Positions 43,009-55,438 of a stretch of DNA of 64,000 nt are shown in pieces. Below the pieces are notes generated by a model, which did not search any database, was not told where the DNA came from, and saw only the letters and a list, made by a program, of their open reading frames with translations. A program made the translations under genes and the position numbers. Source of the DNA: Loripinus fragilis (lineage: Eukaryota > Mollusca > Bivalvia > Lucinida > Lucinidae); NCBI GenBank assembly GCA_964019695.1, contig OZ026524.1, forward strand, positions 19,895,509-19,959,508, given 5' to 3'. Position 1 is the first letter of the stretch. Each line of letters begins with the position of its first letter.

Positions 43009-45540
43009 AAATTCTGATGATTTCAACTGAGGAGGCTACATGCAATGTCTCGCCCACTGAATAAGGAGGTGCATGAAAATGAAAACCAAAAAAAAATAAC
43101 AAACCCAAGTAATTTTGGTTCCAAAATATTTGTCACGTTCTAACTAAGAAAATGCATACCGCACTTGATGTTTTCGTTCACAAATAAGAAAGTTATTGGC
43201 GTTTGAATTTCCGAAGTGAAATGCATTAAGTTAATGGGAAATTCATAAGTAATCCAAAATACGCTACAATATATAATAAAGGCTGATAAAAAATCACTAT
43301 TGATTGATATCATATCATTTAACTATTGCTTGATATTACTTTTGCATTTATTCCTATGCTAAGTATAAAATAAATGGCTTTATTATGTATCAGAAACAGT
43401 TTTTCAGACTGATACCTAATATAATAATCTAAATTATACACTTACAAGTTTTGCTCATTTAAGGTACACAGGCCCTGTGGCACACATGTTAGCGCGTCTA
43501 ACTGCATATTCAGGGGCCGTTTGTTCAATTCTGGACCAGTCGTATATTTTCATGAAGAATGATCATGAAATAATTTTTAAGGTTAGTCTCCAGCTTATGC
43601 TTATTCAAGTAGGGTTGTTGTCAGTGACAAGCGAAAGCATATGGGCCAAGAACTGGTTAACTGCTTAGTCAAGCGTGCCTGAGAAAAGTGCGGTTAGGTG
43701 AACTGACAGTTTCGACTTCATCATAGCTGTTGACCGAGATTTAAAACCTCAAACCAAACAAAAAAAACATATTTGAAGTAAGAAACAGGGGTTCTCGTCT
43801 TGCAGCTCATTTTTGATAGCTTTTTTTGGCATACGTGGTCATGTATTATTAAATGTATAAAAATATTTTTGCGAAGAGCTTAATTAATTCAATAAGGCAG
43901 GAGCAACAAAATGTTAGATTCTTTTAATCATTATATCAAAACTATTTTATGTTTACAGTAAAACCTGTGTAAAAACGCCACTTACAAATAGACAAAACAA
44001 AGATCTTTATAACAAATGGTAGCTGAATGAAGGTCAAAAGTATTACACAATGGAGCATTCTGCAACACTTTTGACCTGCATTAAGCGATCATAAGTCTTG
44101 AAAAACAATTTTTGGTCTTTTTTATTGTGGCCATTTTACACAGGTTTTATTGTCAGGTCTTTCTTGTGAGCAGCTTGGGAAGTTGTCATTAAGACCTTAC
44201 GTTGTTATGACCGTCATAACATTGTGTTAGTAAATACTAAAACATCGCTGTAATATGATATGGAAAAACTTTGATGTCTAAGGTAAATAGTACTATAGTT
44301 GGAAGAGTGATGGTTTTCAAATTAATTACAAACTACTACTGTCCTGTCAGCCAAGAGTAACAGTGACTTCATGTTTAGTTTACAAAGTTATCAAGGGCTT
44401 ATAATCGATGGATCACTTTTGGGATCACACATGTTTTTTCATGCATTAACATTTGCCGGGTCCCGAGGATGCTGTTTGAAAACGAGGCCAATAGGCCAAG
44501 TGATCAACATCATCTGAGGGACCCGGCAAGTGTTAATGCTATATAACAAACATGTGTGATCGTTATTCTTGTATATCTTACCTTATTCCAGCCCAATTCA
44601 CACTGAAAACGCTGCTAAAACAATAAAGTGTCCATTTTCTTACACTGGATTTCTCTTCACAAAATGGCGTCGACTGTGTACTTTCGACCATAATAACGTC
44701 GTCACAACGTCAAATTGTACGCAACTTTTTCACGAACAAAAACATTGGCGAAATGATCAGTCTTGTCCGCAACGCTTTCCGTATAAAACGCCATGCAAAT
44801 AATGCAGGGCTCATTTTAAGGATTTTCAAGCTCAAACCAATGTTCAAACTGCACGTGCATCTCCTGATTTGAACACGGATTTTCGTTCATTTGACAATGG
44901 GTTAAAACAGCTATACGAATAGACATCTATGCAAGAATAGCTTTATTAATCCTATCCTCACATGTGTCGATTTGCGTTAGCTCAAGTACAGTGTACACGT
45001 TTGTGTTTTTCTTAGCAATTGTAGACAAATTATTACATCACTGTCATCCTTGTTTGGCACGACAGTAGACGTGTGAGCAGAAGCATATTAATTCCAACAT
45101 CTAATAGTGGTATGCCTTCATCGTCTTTTGAACATAGCCTGTGTTCCAGTCTGATCATTTTCTACTCTTTTATTTTTTCCGTTTCTTGGTCAAAATGTCA
45201 CTATTAATGGAAATCAATAACGGACTATCGATATCGTTGATGTGGTATCTTTTTATTCTCTTAATTTTTTAGAATATTGTCATTAGAAAACGTTTCCAAA
45301 ATATTGACGACTGGACCCAGGCTAGGTCAAACAGTGACCAAGATCTTTCCTGAGCTGGGTCCACATTATATACCTCTAAACTTACAATACCCAATAATGT
45401 TAGCAAACGTATGGAATGAACGACTTAAGTAAAGAACAATTTCGAAATGCATTTTTGAAAGATATTTTTTTCTAAACTAAAATACTTTCTGTAAGTGTAC
45501 TGTAAATTCGGCAATTTGCGAGGGCTTAATTTTAGCGAAA
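43009..45540. repeat. 3.45-kb tandem duplication, copy B
   Basis: Second copy, lacking the 918-base mariner-type element. Runs into the complete CTGTAAATTCGG MITE before exon 12. Few substitutions separate A and B, so the duplication is recent. Confidence 0.93.
44337..45066. mobile_element. CTGTCCTGTCAGCC-family element, copy 4
   Basis: Counterpart of 41805-42534 in duplication copy B. Confidence 0.8.
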
Positions 45541-45712
45541 CTTCGCCGATGCGAAGTTTCGTGAGCTTTAAACCCTCGCGAAATGGAATAAATACTCTAC
45601 CGTTTATTGGTGTGGGTAAATCAGGCCACAGTTGAGAATTTTAACGTCACAAATACGTCTTTTAACGCTATTCGCGAAAATAAAATTCTCGCGAAAATTT
45701 CCGAATTTACAG
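45500..45712. mobile_element. MITE, CTGTAAATTCGG family, abutting exon 12
   Basis: Left CTGTAAATTCGGCAATTTGC, right GAAAATTTCCGAATTTACAG, both next to TA; inner GCGAAACTTCGCCGATGCGA hairpin. Its last bases TTTACAG form a 3' splice-site consensus 18 bases before exon 12. Confidence 0.85.
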
Positions 45713-45730
45713 TATATATTCTATTTGCAG

Positions 45731-45951
45731 CATTACAGGCTCCAAACAATGGTGTTGACGGGTATACTATTGCTCTGGATGACTGCACTTGTGCTTTCAA
45801 TACCGCCCGATATGATTGTGCATGTTGTCAAAATAATGGCTGCCAATGCGGGGAGGAACACCAGAATCAGTGTGTCAAATGTGGGCAACTGGAACAGTGT
45901 GGAAACAAGCCATGGATTTTTGGACCAGCCTTTCCTAAAACCGAGAAATAA
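45731..45951 (+). CDS. VWDE-like: VWDE-like exon 12, terminal (ten-Cys module, copy 2)
   Basis: Residues 607-679 and stop TAA at 45949-45951. Acceptor CTATTTGCAG ends at 45730, matching the phase-1 end of exon 11. Ten cysteines (residues 625 to 663) repeat the exon 11 spacing exactly (DCTCAFN, DCACC, CQC, CVKC, QCG). The tail after the module is NKPWIFGPAFPKTEK, with no membrane segment. An alternative in-frame acceptor at 45712, supplied by the end of a transposon, would add six codons. Exon 12 follows a 3.45-kb tandem duplication of non-coding DNA. Confidence 0.85.
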
Positions 45952-45952
45952 A
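45947..45952 (+). promoter_or_regulatory. Poly(A) signal overlapping the stop codon
   Basis: AATAAA at 45947-45952 contains the TAA stop of the VWDE-like gene, and a T-rich stretch (TTGTTTCATTTTATG) lies about 30 bases downstream. If used, the 3' UTR would be only some 15-25 bases. No other AATAAA was noticed in the next 500 bases. Confidence 0.45.
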
Positions 45953-46000
45953 CCATTATGAATATGTTACAGAATACATTGTTTCATTTTATGCCATTTA

Positions 46001-46230
46001 AGCCATAACATGAGATTCCAACAATGTGGTATGTGGGACCAGCAAAGGCTCAGATCAAACGTGCAGTCTGATCAGAGCCTTTGATGGTTGCTTGAATATT
46101 CTTTGACTGTTAAGCTACTGACCGATCATCATTTGGAGTTTCTAAATCTAAAAGGAGGCTGCACAGGCTCGTCTGAGTCTTCACTTGTCAAAATGCCACA
46201 TTATTGGAATTTACATGTCGCGGCTCAATT
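46001..46230. mobile_element. MITE, GCGGCGACATGGGATT family, copy 2
   Basis: AGCCATAACATGAGATTCCA...AATGTGG left, CCACATTATTGGAATTTACA and GCGGCTCAATT right, inner AGTCTGATCAGAGCC. Confidence 0.72.
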
Positions 46231-47139
46231 ATATTGTTCTCCTCTCTAGGGTCTTGTAACGCGAGATAACCTGACTTTGCTGTTTGCCAGCAGCAAAGGC
46301 GCTAACAAGACCAGCCTGTACATCTCGCAGCCTTGTGACATATTAATCTTTAAATATTCTAGCTAGTCTCTTAACTCAGCAGATCCGTTTGACTCTTTCC
46401 TGGTTGAAACCCTGATAGACAGCACTTATCTCTTTGTATTCGCATTATGATGTAATGTTGATTTAACTATGTCCGCCAGTCGCGAATTTTATCCAATGCT
46501 AGTAATCAATGTAAACAGTTTAGAGCCAGATCAGGCCCGACTTTCTGGAAGTACCTGAAAGATCTTTTATGAAAAAGGTCAATTTTGGAAAATATCTGCA
46601 GGCGAAAATGTTCCAGCATGCAAAGAGTTAACTCTAAGGAATGGAGTTTGTTTATTATTTTTTTTTTTTTTTTTTTTTTTTTTATTTCCAAATTTGTAAA
46701 TTTTCACTTTTTGAGAGGATCTGTTTTAATATGCCCCTATTGTCAAAGATTATGGATATATTTAGGGGATAACTGTATTTGAAATTTTCAGTTTCGATGT
46801 ATATCGTGTGACGTCGAAAAGTTAGTTTCGCAGCGATCTGTGAGCGGAACAGTAAAACTAAATTATTTCCGTCCCTAAATGAACATTTTGACAATGGTTG
46901 TTCCCATTCCAATGCTATTCTGCGCAAGTTTACCATCACGTCATGAAATGTATTGTATCTACAGATAATGGTGTGGTCTATATTTTTCCAGCAAAATCAG
47001 AAATCGTATTCAAAACTAACAATTTAACCGCTCTGTTTAGGCATTTTATAGTACTTCAGTATTTTTTTCCATATTTCTGTCGTAATTCAAGTTACATGCG
47101 GTTATATCACATGATTAAATGTTGAAGCACTGGCAGGGT
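46231..47139. other. Intergenic, no gene seen
   Basis: A fragment of the GCGCAGACC family lies at ~46290-46420; a run of about 24 T lies at 46660-46683. No exon signal is supported. Confidence 0.5.
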
Positions 47140-47350
47140 TTTTGGAACGGATTTTTTTGTTATTTGTGTTTGTCTTGGCCATACTGTTGTTTCTGTATCT
47201 TGCAGCCCTGTGACCAATGTTGGGAAAAAGCTGACATTTTGGCTTTCTTGTATATGATGTTTTCTTGCGTTTTTTGTTACTGACCAATTCGGTGTCCTGG
47301 GTCAGGTTTGGAACTTGATTGTATCGATTCCTGATCTTTACCTTCGTCCT
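47140..47350 (+). mobile_element. Old retroelement 3' fragment (plus strand)
   Basis: GTCCTGGGTCAGGTTTGGAA, CTTGATTGTATCGATTCCTG and ATCTTTACCTTCGTCCTTA follow the family 3' UTR but with many differences. Confidence 0.7.
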
Positions 47351-49143
47351 TATTTTGTTGGGTGGTATATTTCATTTTTATTCATTTTGTCATCAAATTA
47401 GAAAGCAGTGGAGACCCTGATTTGGGTCTGTACTGTTTGCATATGTCCCTCAAAAGGACGATTGGCTAAAAAAGCAACCCTACCACTAGACTGCAAGCTT
47501 CTTGGACTTTCATGTACATATATGTACATGTATTTAGCTTGCCGTTACTCTACCGTCACACAAATGTAGGCAAAGAAAATACATAATGTACATGTCACCT
47601 GTGTGTGACGTCTTTGCTTGCTTACTGGCTGTTCCTTTCCTCATTTGCAAATAAACTAATTGATTTTATCAGGATAACTAGCTGTTTGTGTGTTTTATGG
47701 TCAATTGCACTCTGTGTAGAACAAGGAAAGATATGACAGTGAACTGCCATATCAAAGACCCGACCTCATTGAAGTGGTGGACATTGAAATTAATTTGACT
47801 ACATCAACAAATGTTCATACTAGTTTTCAGTAAAAGTGTAAGGGAATGCCTGGATTGTTGAAGAGATGACTTAAAAGCTAACACCATTTGTAATTATTGT
47901 GTCCCTGTTGTCACAAGCTTCTTATTATTCGAATTTTCGATAATTTGAAATTAAATCTCCAGTACCTTGGACTTCGAATTTATGAGATTCGACTGTATTT
48001 ATGTTTTATATTTTTCAGTCATGTGTCCATTTTCAATTTTCACCGAACATGGCTGGTTTTCCAGATATTTTGAATTCTTTAGACACAACGGAGTTTTTGG
48101 AACAGGCAAAACCCCAAATTTCCGCGCTCAACGTCAATGCGATAAATGTTTTACGTCATATAAACGTATAAGTGAACAAAAAGCGTTACTGGAGAAGCAC
48201 CAAACGGGCGTGCAAACGGGGATCAGGGTGGAAAACAGTTTTGATCAAGATCAGGTCTGACGTTTTGTTAGGGTCTCATCTGGATCTAAACTGTTTGCAA
48301 AGGTTATCAGCAGACAACACTAGTAGACACAGCCACTTTTTACTTTGTACTGGTTCAACCCATCCCAACATAACTAAAAAACTGTTGACTAGGTTTAACT
48401 CATTACCACACATTTTTCCACACTGCGATATTACCAGCATGCAAAGAGTATTCCACTTTGTATGTAAAACTAAAAGGTGGTAAGGCCATCATAATTGGGT
48501 CCCCGTATCAAATGAATACGCTTTATCAGTACCCTTAACCTGGAAAGCTTGTCTGTGTTTTGATAAAGTTGGTTGTAATTGAATTTTAAAACTCGGACCA
48601 ATATGATGTCCAAACTATGAAGCTGGTGTCCCAATAGACAATTGTCAGTTTTCAGTGTTACATGTAATATATGTGGATATATTAAACGCTTAGCCAGGGA
48701 CCTTTTCCCTAGGCCAGTTAGACTGACAGTCCGTGTAATTGTTTTAGTCTGGTTCCTTCCCCTAGATCTACCTATCTATTGAGTTGATAACAGGGCACCA
48801 GTTTAGAATTATTTGTGTAAGTCTCCTTTACCCTAAAGTAATTACAAATAAAAAAAATAGATCTAAATAATAATAATAAAATAGATCTTATTATAAATAA
48901 AACAGATCGTGTAATAAAATGCATTTCGATTCGACCGTCAAAGACACAGTTCCCATGAAATGATTCTGTGTATAGCACTGAAACTGTGTAACTTTCGACC
49001 AGAACTACTTGTGTAAGTCTCATTTAGGGTAAACCAATAATAGAGACAAATGAATACTTAGTAACGATTTGATTGGGTCTCAAAAATGGTACATATATTT
49101 TACGCAAAGCATAGTTGCAGCAGTTGGTGTGATGTTTGCAATG
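47351..49143. other. Intergenic, no confirmed gene
   Basis: An ATG-initiated 39-codon frame ending at a donor-like site (48049-48165) is discussed under findings. A GATCTGGGT/AAACTG-type MITE fragment is at 48220-48300. Otherwise nothing supported. Confidence 0.4.
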
Positions 49144-52100
49144 CTTATATAGTTGGCCATCCAGAGCCTGAAAAAAAAAATTCTGTTGGCATTTTTGAGT
49201 ACATTTTGGCATCCATGCTCAAAGTGTATCTTGATGTGTTTTAAGAAGGATAGGGGTGGATGCCAAGTCTGGAAATACTCCAAAGTCCCAGAATTAGGTC
49301 AAAGGTCAACTGAGTGCAAATTCTTGTATATACGTCAGATTTTAGCGTTTTTATCAATTAGCTATCCAAAATTATGATTAAAAGTAATGCGAAATCTCTT
49401 TTGGGTAATACAGCTATGCTATATTAACAAACAGCATCATCAAGGCGTGATGTATGTTTGGATCAAAGGTCATTTAAGTGCAAAATCGCAGAAAATTGTA
49501 GCATTATCTTATTTATATAGGGGCAAAATTCAAATTTTGAGTTCCCTTCTACCCTATGGAAGATTTTTTTTTATTGCTATCCTGCTAGGTGTGTGTCTAT
49601 CATGTTTGGAAAGCAATGATTTACTAAGTTTCTGGCGGTCAAATATTCATAATAGACATGTAAAGTACGTTACTGTATAAAAATCAATTAAAATGTAATA
49701 CAACTAAGAATAACCATTTCATTTTAAAGAAATAATTTCTTTTGCTTAATGCTTTGTATGAATACGCCATTTTATGCAATTATCTATCCTTTTAAACATA
49801 AGATGTTTTAAGTTGTTACTTACGTTACATTTTACCATCTGAAATTGAGTCATTTCTCAAAGGTATATGTTCCTAGCAACAGCTTTCATGAAGGACTTGG
49901 CCATGATCTCATGCTTTATAGGACTAAAATATTTTTTTCTCATTTCACACATTTGTTGTGTTTGTTCCCATCTATGAGTAATTGTAAAACACTTTTAACA
50001 AGGCCACTACCAGCTAATTGCATATACTTAGCAAAGCTTCATGAAAACACAAAGACCAAACCTCCTTTCATAAAACATCAGGCGTGTTGAAACTATGATG
50101 GAATATGGTAAATACCATATACTGGAAGGAATATATCCTCACATTGGTCTTCAAATCGGCCTGTTAGCAGATGGTAACATACATAACATAAAGCATATAT
50201 ACAGGTACATTTCTAATAATGACGATCCAGTGAAAACATTGTTAACTTTTTGTGGGGTATATCATGGAAATAGCCCTGACATTAAGGGTAATCCTCCATA
50301 TAACTTTTAACATTTAATTGTAGGGGTGTCCTTTCATTTGCACATATTAATGAAATGATGTTGATTCAAAAGCAGCCTTTGTTTGAAATCAGACTGCTTG
50401 TGTAAACGTATTCATCCATATATAGAAGCAGTATAGATATGATATTAAAGGTAACCTATAATTTTAAGATACCATTTAATATATATCTATGTCTTTCACA
50501 GCGCAACTTTTTATACATAGTAATTGTTTCAGTGTCGATAAAATCAATTCTAAGTATCAGTATTAAACTTATTTTGCTCATTATTTTTTGCGATGATGAT
50601 AGAGATTTAATGCTATGAGGTTATTGGCAGTTGTTTCTTTACGTTATTCTGTTTAACTGTAAAATGCCAATGCAAGTTTTATTCCAAATTAAATTTCCCC
50701 CAAACATATGTCTGGTGACTTCTTGGGAACACAGGCATTCACCATATTGGAGCATCTGATGATTTGATTGTGTCCATAGTTTTCCATCAGTTTGGGGTCA
50801 TTTCTTAGTATTTAGAGTAAATGTGTCCTGAAATGGTTATCTAATATGTACATTTACTAGCATAATCAATTGGTTTAACATCTCCGATTTGCTTGATGCA
50901 TATAAGATCCTAAGGTAGTTAACTCGCCTGTTCTAGTGTAGAATCTATCTGTTAACCATGACAATTTGCTAAAACAGGGATTGATTGCATATAGGGTAGG
51001 TGACTTACATTGTGTATACATCTACTGCTCGTAGATACAAGTGCAATATATCAGATTGGATAGCACTTGTAACTGGTAACATACTCGAAATGTGTAGTTT
51101 TAATATGGCATTACTCTTGAAATAAAACTGAACTACTTTCCTTTCACTATATACAAGACAGTCCTCAATCAGTGTTAGTCTTTACAAATATCTACAAGGA
51201 TATATGTACAAGAGTGAGCAAGTTTATGCTTAAAATGCTTTCTGCAAGCTGTTGTCAGCAATGTTGTTCACATTTTCGATGGTTTTGCATATATTTAAGA
51301 CTATCACAATAAGCCTGATTTAGTAAACCTTTTAAAACCAACAAACAGACCATAACTCACTTTTCATAGGACATATATAAAACATCTACTAGGGTTACAA
51401 ATAGCTCAACAAAATCAAATAGTGCATAAACAAAACAAAAAACAAACTACCTTGTGAATTAGAAAAGCAAAGAAATCAGCTGCGTGTAACACTACTTTTT
51501 CAACATTCAGTTTAATCTGTGAGTTTCAGAGATGCAAACCATACTAGTGAATTTTAGGAGTCATGTTTTTGTTTTAGGCTTCAGAATAAAACAGTCAACT
51601 GATCTTTAAAATAAAGTATCACTAACATTCGAATGATTTGTTGTTTATGTAACCATGAAATATGTTCAGATGTTTTACACGACTGCTACATGGCTCAGTT
51701 AACCTTACCTCAATCAACCTTAGTCTAAGATAATTAACAGGCAGAAGAGTTTCTATCAGAATTGCTGCAGGATATAATAAGATAATCATCATTACAGTAT
51801 GATATGAAATCTAGTTCAACAAAACATAGAAGATTTTAATGGGGACAGATGATAAATTAATTTTATAATGTAATTGTCAACAGTGAAAAGTGAAAATTAA
51901 AAGAATTCAGCATACGAGGAAATTCTTTAACACTAGATCTATGTAACATCCTATATTTGGACATAAACCATGCTGGTTCTGTACTATGAAAGCTTTGGTT
52001 GATGTTATGTTTTCAATTTTCAAAAACCTATACCTGCTCTAGAAGACACTCAGCACTACCCCTGCCTTAATTCCTGCCTTTCCACTAGATGTATGAAATA

Positions 52101-53700
52101 TTGCTATGCTTTTTAAGTAAATTATCGATATTAAGTCAATATTTTAATCATGATGTAGATTGCATGTTTATCGTTATGTACCATTGGTAGAAATTTGAAA
52201 ACTGCAATATGAATGTAAAAGAACCAAGCGAATTGCAAAACGTAATTGAGTAAGACCAGGAAATGCCACATTCACATATTGCAGACCAACCCATGGCACT
52301 CTTTTAAGATTAGTCTTCTATAGAATAAAATGTGTGTAGTATATGTACGCGAATTGGAGAGAGCAGACCCAAATTTTATATAAGCCTAACACCAATTTAC
52401 TACCTTTATCCATTTATGTAAGGCACCTTTTGTTACCTACGTTACCTCATTAATATATGTGCAGCAATTTAAGATCCATTATTGTTAATATAGTTATATT
52501 TTGATTTCATTATGAAAGATATTTTGCCAATTCCAATGCAAGGTAAATAGAAAAATGAATCTGTAGGCAGCTATGCATTACATGCTGGAGCCGGTACAAT
52601 TATATACTAATTAGCATATTCAAATATTTACTTGATTTCACTTCATTGCAAGTTAAAAGTTATAAACAACTTCAAATATATGAAAATGAACATTTTCAAT
52701 TAGAATATAGATCAACATCATGTATATTTCAGGTCAGGTATCTATCGTGGTTTATTCTAATACATGTAATTTGTAAAGTCATTATCTGCAATTTAGTATA
52801 AAATGGAAATAAGTATCGCTGACGAGCAGAAATACATATCACAGATGTATGCAATTGATTTTTATGTCTAGTTTAAACATTTAATGCTTAAACTGTTTCA
52901 CTAATACTATTAAAATAAATCAACATTAGCCTTGTACTGTGTGTACTGTTATTTTCAATGTCAGTAGGGTAACGTTGATTACAGGGGATTTATAGAAAAA
53001 TGACCACAGAAAAGTTATTAAATTATGAGTTTCTAAGGCCCCAAGACATGTCCCAAACTGAATATAGTTTTACTTTCTGAGAGGTGCAGCAAACTCTCAA
53101 CGTAGCCCATATATCTCAGTTTAGCCCAAATGAGGGAGAATTTCCGTCATAATTGCACAAATCTTACGTTGTTTGTCTTTGTAAAATCCATAAAAGGATT
53201 CTTCCAAAGGGGTTCCTTTAATAATAAACATGTTAATTTAAGCCTTCTGAAAGACTTCTACTTTTTTTAGAGTTTAAAAAACATCTTGTTGTTGGACCAG
53301 AGAAAAAAAGAAACAGAGTTTGTAAAAATACTCCAATTATTGCACTTGATGACCTTTGACCCCATTTCAAAGTTGACATATGAACATTTAGTTACAAAAA
53401 AGATTTTCACAATGTTTTTTAGACTTATAACTATAAGCATAAAAAATTTGGCTTGAAATGAAATATGTTTACATATAAAAATATAAATGTGTTTTACAGT
53501 AGTACATATTTTCTCATTTTTGCACTCAATGACCTTTGACCTAATTTCTGGCCTTCATATGCAAATTCAGACTTGGCATCCACCCCTAAGGCTTTGTATA
53601 CATGCTAAATATTATGTTAAAAGTGGTCTTACAAATGTACTCGAAAATGCCAACAAAACCAAAAATATGCATCTTTTTTCAATTCGGATTGCCAACTAAT
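49144..53700. repeat. Large inverted-repeat-bounded AT-rich block
   Basis: 49144-49320 (GTTGGCATTTTTGAGTACAT, GGGGTGGATGCCAAGTCTGG, AATTAGGTCAAAGGTCAA) is inverted at 53520-53700 (TTGACCTAATTTC, CAGACTTGGCATCCACCCCT, ATGTACTCGAAAATGCCAAC). Subterminal CAAAGGTCAT-type motifs recur at 49460 and 53350. The interior, about 4 kb, has no frame above ~100 codons; it may be one large non-autonomous element. Confidence 0.6.
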
Positions 53701-53717
53701 ATAAGTATGTGAGTATG

Positions 53718-54790
53718 ATTAGGAAATACCACACCCATACATTGCACACCAACCCACGGAACCGTAGGAAGAGCCATAGAACATTAAAAGTAACAATACA
53801 TCTGTAAGACAATAATAGAAAAGCAACCAGCTTTCTCTTCTAGATGATGCAAAACTAGAATTGACGCAAAAAATGCAAAACAAAACAAATACGAACACAG
53901 AACTACCACAAACAATGGGAAGCACATTAAACAATAGATCAACAACAACAGAACCACTGCCTTAGAACGGACAGCAACCTAAGCCACCAGGGGCTTAAAT
54001 GCATTTTACTAGCGCTAAATCTTCGCCCTAGATTCTGTTGTTGTCAAAACACAAAATTGTTTAGCTCGCATAGAGGCTTCCTAACTAATGCAATGTATCA
54101 TTACAGAGAAACAATCAAATCAAATTAACACATGATGATACAATGAAAAGGGCGCATGACTCACAGAAAGGGCTAAAGAAAACATCAAGTTGAGCTACGG
54201 TCTGCCCAGCCAACGACAAGCATCAGGCACCAACCAACAGATTAAAGCTTTACGTCAGGGCCGTCATAGAGTCTGATGCCTGACCACCGTCGTGCAATTA
54301 AAGAGGAAAACATAGCTATTAAAGGCAAATATTTTGTGATATATGGAATCATTAGTGAATTTACTGATAAGGGACAGTTTCAGTATCTCACAAACTTAAA
54401 GGGGCCTCAAGAGGGGACTTACCTGTATACAACACAATTTCTTTCACTAAGATAGAGATCAATATTTTATCAGAAAATACCTAATCCCTTCATGGGACCA
54501 CTTTATTGCCCCCTGCAAGGAAGTCATAATCACCTAATAAAGATTAGCCTTTGATCTGTCCAGTATGACCCCTGGAGAGAATCATAATGAGTGGTACCAG
54601 TATTATTGCTAAATTTTCTATGTCTTTAACCGTGATTGGGTTCACAACAAGGCATGCAGACTGTCGCATGATATCCATGATATCCCACTCTTTTATAACG
54701 GTTAATAATCTTTTTTTTTTAAATTGATCACTAAAATTAGGTTTTCCAACAGTTATTTTAAATTTATAAACTAAGCTCTGGTCGAATGCA
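53718..54790 (-). mobile_element. Diverged retroelement relative with RT remnant
   Basis: Colinear at low identity with 17887-19012: CCAGGGGCTTAAATGCATTT, GGCCGTCATAGAGTCTGATG, CGTGCAATTAAAGAGGAAA, and after a ~300-base insertion (54320-54628) AACCGTGATTGGGTTCACAA. A second 3' end of this relative is at 52250-52305 (CAGACCAACCCATGGCA). Coding capacity is lost. Confidence 0.6.
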
Positions 54791-55438
54791 AGTTTTTTAC
54801 ATCGAAGGTATGGTTCGCTTACATTTAAATCTAAAGTGTTATAGTGGATTCAAAGATAGATGAGAGTTGTTGGCGAGTTTACCTAGATTTTGGGCGTGCA
54901 GGTAGTCTCAGTTTACAGTTATATTGAACCTACAACATATTACTGCATATGCGCGTGGCTGTGAATAGTCATGCTTTACCTGTTTATAAGAAAAATAGAA
55001 TTGCCTCATTACTATGCATCTTTGAAACTTCTTTTTTGTAGTATAAAATGTAAATACAGAACTTAAATTCAGATTGCATATGATTATATGCAGCATGCCA
55101 TGAATATAAGAAAAGTTGCTATTTTATTGTCACTGGCCATTCATTTAGGATTGCTGGCCTTGCGACTGGCATTCCAGCGTTTCTAATTTGAGGGTATGGA
55201 GGTGCTGTGTCAATGTACAGATGTACTTGGCGTTTTGGGGTATGACCTTTAACCTTTATATAACTCAAACTTGTTTGCAAATAATCATTTGAGATACACA
55301 AGTGATGCAGAGGGCATTTGACAACATAAATATTTTGAGCCACGTCCATTAGAAAACCTGCTTACGAGGGCAACAAAGCTGTAAATAAGACTGCGCCGCC
55401 GTTGTGTCTATGGACCGTTGCTAGTCTCTGCATAGATA
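54791..55438. other. Intergenic, nothing recognised
   Basis: No exon, RNA or repeat boundary could be supported. Confidence 0.4.

Larger units (their letters stand above)
511..45951 (+). other. VWDE-like: VWDE-like gene, 3' portion (12 exons, gene span)
   Basis: Twelve GT-AG exons join without any phase conflict into a 679-residue open frame ending at TAA 45949-45951 (exons listed separately; residue numbers there count from the first base of exon 1). Domain order is VWD (second half), Cys-rich/tetrabasic segment, EGF-like domain, extracellular tail, two ten-Cys modules. This order matches the VWDE family of secreted, calcium/disulfide-rich extracellular proteins; human VWDE continues with many more EGF repeats, whereas this gene stops after one EGF and a Cys module not known to me from vertebrate VWDE. 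No transmembrane segment is seen. The start codon, signal peptide and first half of VWD lie upstream of base 1. Family assignment is from remembered motifs, not a search. Confidence 0.78.

Noticed and set aside
46660..46683. Poly-T run as a reverse-oriented processed gene tail
   Set aside because: No retrocopy-like coding sequence follows on the minus strand; treated as a simple repeat.
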